DNA from: Zoogloea sp021286885 | GTDB lineage: Bacteria > Pseudomonadota > Gammaproteobacteria > Burkholderiales > Rhodocyclaceae | Reading direction: 5' to 3' (one strand) | Assembly: GCF_041915215.1 (NCBI RefSeq) | Contig: NZ_JAYSBV010000006.1 | Length of the DNA stretch: 64,000 nt | Shown: piece after piece, positions 62,626 to 64,000 of the stretch | Layout: each line of letters starts with the position of its first letter | Position numbering within the stretch: the stretch's first letter is position 1 | Translations under genes and position numbers: made by a program | The notes under the pieces: generated by a model | What the model saw: the letters and a program-made list of their open reading frames with translations, nothing else | The model's database searches: none | What the model was told of the DNA's origin: nothing

Positions 62626-63255
62626 GTGGCTCGTAATCTCGATCCCAAGTGCCGCCAGTGCCGTCGCGAAGGTGAAAAGCTCTTCCTGAAGGGCGAAAAG
62701 TGCTTTACCGATAAGTGCGCCATTGAGCGTCGCGCCTATGCTCCTGGCCAACACGGCCAGAAGTCCGGTCAGCGTCTGTCCGGTTATGGCGTGCAACTGC
62801 GTGAAAAGCAAAAGATCCGTCGTGTTTACGGCGTTCTTGAGCGTCAATTCCGCAAGACCTACGCTGAAGCTGACCGCCGTAAGGGTCAGACCGGTGAAAA
62901 CCTGCTGATGCTGCTGGAAGGCCGTCTGGATGCAGTCGCCTACCGCATGGGTTTTGGTGCTTCCCGCGCCGAAGCTCGTCAGGTGGTTCGTCACAACGGC
63001 GTCCTGGTGAATGGCAAGCGGGTTAACATCCCGTCCTACACCGTGCGTCCGGGCGATCAGATCCAACTGACCGATACCGCACGTGCTCAGCTGCGTACCA
63101 AGGCTGCCCTGGAAGCTGCAGAATCTCGCGGTTTCCCCGAGTGGCTGGAAGTCGATGCCAAGGCCGGTAAGGGTGTGTTCAAGGCTTATCCGCAACGTTC
63201 GGAGCTGCCTGCCACCCTGAACGAAGGTCTGGTCGTCGAACTGTATTCGCGTTAA
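62626..63255 (+). CDS. rpsD: 30S ribosomal protein S4 (uS4)
   Basis: A 209-residue primary 16S rRNA-binding protein and accuracy determinant; in Escherichia coli also the repressor of the alpha operon. It begins ARNLDPKCRQCRREGEKLF, with two N-terminal cysteine pairs or residues (CRQC, CFTDKC), and has an S4 domain. The start is GTG after AAGGAG. Confidence 0.98.
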   Translation: MARNLDPKCRQCRREGEKLFLKGEKCFTDKCAIERRAYAPGQHGQKSGQRLSGYGVQLREKQKIRRVYGVLERQFRKTYAEADRRKGQTGENLLMLLEGRLDAVAYRMGFGASRAEARQVVRHNGVLVNGKRVNIPSYTVRPGDQIQLTDTARAQLRTKAALEAAESRGFPEWLEVDAKAGKGVFKAYPQRSELPATLNEGLVVELYSR

Positions 63256-63259
63256 AAGC

Positions 63260-63282
63260 GGTCGTGCCCTAGGGGCACGACC
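63260..63282. other. Intercistronic hairpin between rpsD and rpoA
   Basis: GGTCGTGCCC and GGGCACGACC form a perfect ten-base stem with loop TAG, without a T-run. It lies just before the GAAGGA site of rpoA and could protect or tune the rpoA message. Confidence 0.65.
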
Positions 63283-63299
63283 CGAAAGAAGGATTGTCG

Positions 63300-64000
63300 A
63301 TGCAAAGTAATGCTCTGCTGAAGCCTCGCATCATCGAGGTGCAGAACGTTTCACCGGTGCACGCCCGAGTGACCATGGAGCCCTTTGAGCGGGGCTTCGG
63401 CCACACCTTGGGTAATGCGCTCCGTCGCATTCTGCTGTCCTCGCTGCCTGGCTACGCACCCACCGAAGTGTCGATCGAGGGTGTTCTGCACGAATACTCC
63501 ACCCTGGACGGTGTCCGCGAAGATGTGGTTGATCTTCTGCTGAACCTCAAGGGTGTCGTGCTGAAGCTGCATGGCCGTACCGAAGCCACTCTGAGCCTGA
63601 CCAAGTCTGGCGAAGGTGTGGTGACGGCTGCTGACATCCAAGTCTCCCATGACGTGGAAGTCATCAACCCGGATCACGTGCTGGCCCATCTTGCCCCTGG
63701 TGGCAAGCTGGACATGCAGATCAAGGTTGAGCAGGGCCGCGGCTATGTGCCGGGTAACGTTCGTCCGGTCACCGGCGAAGGTAAGACCATCGGTCGCATC
63801 GTGCTGGACTCTTCGTTCAGCCCTGTGCGCCGCGTGAGCTACTCCGTCGAGAGCGCCCGGGTGGAGCAGCGTACTGACCTGGACCGTTTGGTCCTGGACA
63901 TCGAAACCAACGGTGCCGTCGATCCGGAAGAAGCTGTCCGTTTCGCCGCCCGTGTTCTCATGGACCAGCTGTCCGTTTTTGCGGACCTGGAAGGCACGCC
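63300..64000 (+). CDS. rpoA: RNA polymerase subunit alpha, 5' part
   Basis: The first 233 codons of the alpha subunit, cut by the window edge. The assembly domain is visible: EPFERGFGHTLGNALRRILLSS and the dimer region to VEQRTDLDRLVLDIETNG. The C-terminal DNA- and activator-binding domain lies outside. An AAGGA site precedes the ATG. Confidence 0.97.
   Translation, partial: MQSNALLKPRIIEVQNVSPVHARVTMEPFERGFGHTLGNALRRILLSSLPGYAPTEVSIEGVLHEYSTLDGVREDVVDLLLNLKGVVLKLHGRTEATLSLTKSGEGVVTAADIQVSHDVEVINPDHVLAHLAPGGKLDMQIKVEQGRGYVPGNVRPVTGEGKTIGRIVLDSSFSPVRRVSYSVESARVEQRTDLDRLVLDIETNGAVDPEEAVRFAARVLMDQLSVFADLEGT

Overview
The window reads as a chromosomal segment of a GC-rich, nitrogen-fixing, hydrogen-oxidising betaproteobacterium. 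The ribosomal gene order (tRNA-Tyr/Gly/Thr-tuf-tRNA-Trp-secE-nusG-rplKAJL-rpoBC-rpsLG-fusA-tuf-S10/spc/alpha operons) is typical of that class. The nif-type regulatory signals plus a Ralstonia-like membrane-bound and sensory hydrogenase cluster point to a Rhodocyclales-like organism (Azospira, Azoarcus or Dechloromonas type). The genus is inference; no 16S gene is present.

Region 1 (1-2.3 kb) looks like the edge of a nif locus. A NafY/NifY-type FeMo-cofactor protein and a small partner face left and an unknown 93-residue protein faces right. Two divergent sigma-54 promoters flank one TGT-N10-ACA site of the kind bound by NifA. An inverted pair of palindromic repeats lies at the extreme left.

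Region 2 (2.3-29.6 kb) is an almost complete uptake [NiFe]-hydrogenase system: structural genes hupSLC (with the extra cysteines of the O2-tolerant type), accessory genes hupDFGHIJK, maturation genes hypABFCD and hypE, the H2-sensing circuit hoxA (regulator), hoxB/hoxC (regulatory hydrogenase) and hoxJ (kinase), then nikR and the nickel permease hupN. Three near-identical sigma-54-like elements sit before hupS, hupD and hupN, and the hupN element is followed at the predicted +1 by a palindrome matching the NikR operator type. Unexpected passengers are a FIST-domain chemotaxis receptor between hypD and hypE, a 118-residue protein translationally coupled to hypE, a glycosyltransferase-like gene between hoxB and hoxC, and two unrelated genes (HigA-like; W-x-x-x-G-F repeat membrane protein) that split hupSLC from hupD onward.

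Region 3 (29.7-32.5 kb) is a TonB-dependent receptor overlapping its own tonB, possibly part of metal uptake.

Region 4 (32.5-64 kb) is the core information-processing superoperon: four tRNAs, two nearly identical tuf genes, secE, nusG, ribosomal proteins, rpoB, rpoC, fusA, secY, infA and the 5' part of rpoA, which runs off the right edge. Several terminators, internal promoters and hairpins subdivide it. Codon choice shifts here towards the T-ending codons of highly expressed genes. No insertion sequence, prophage or CRISPR array was seen.
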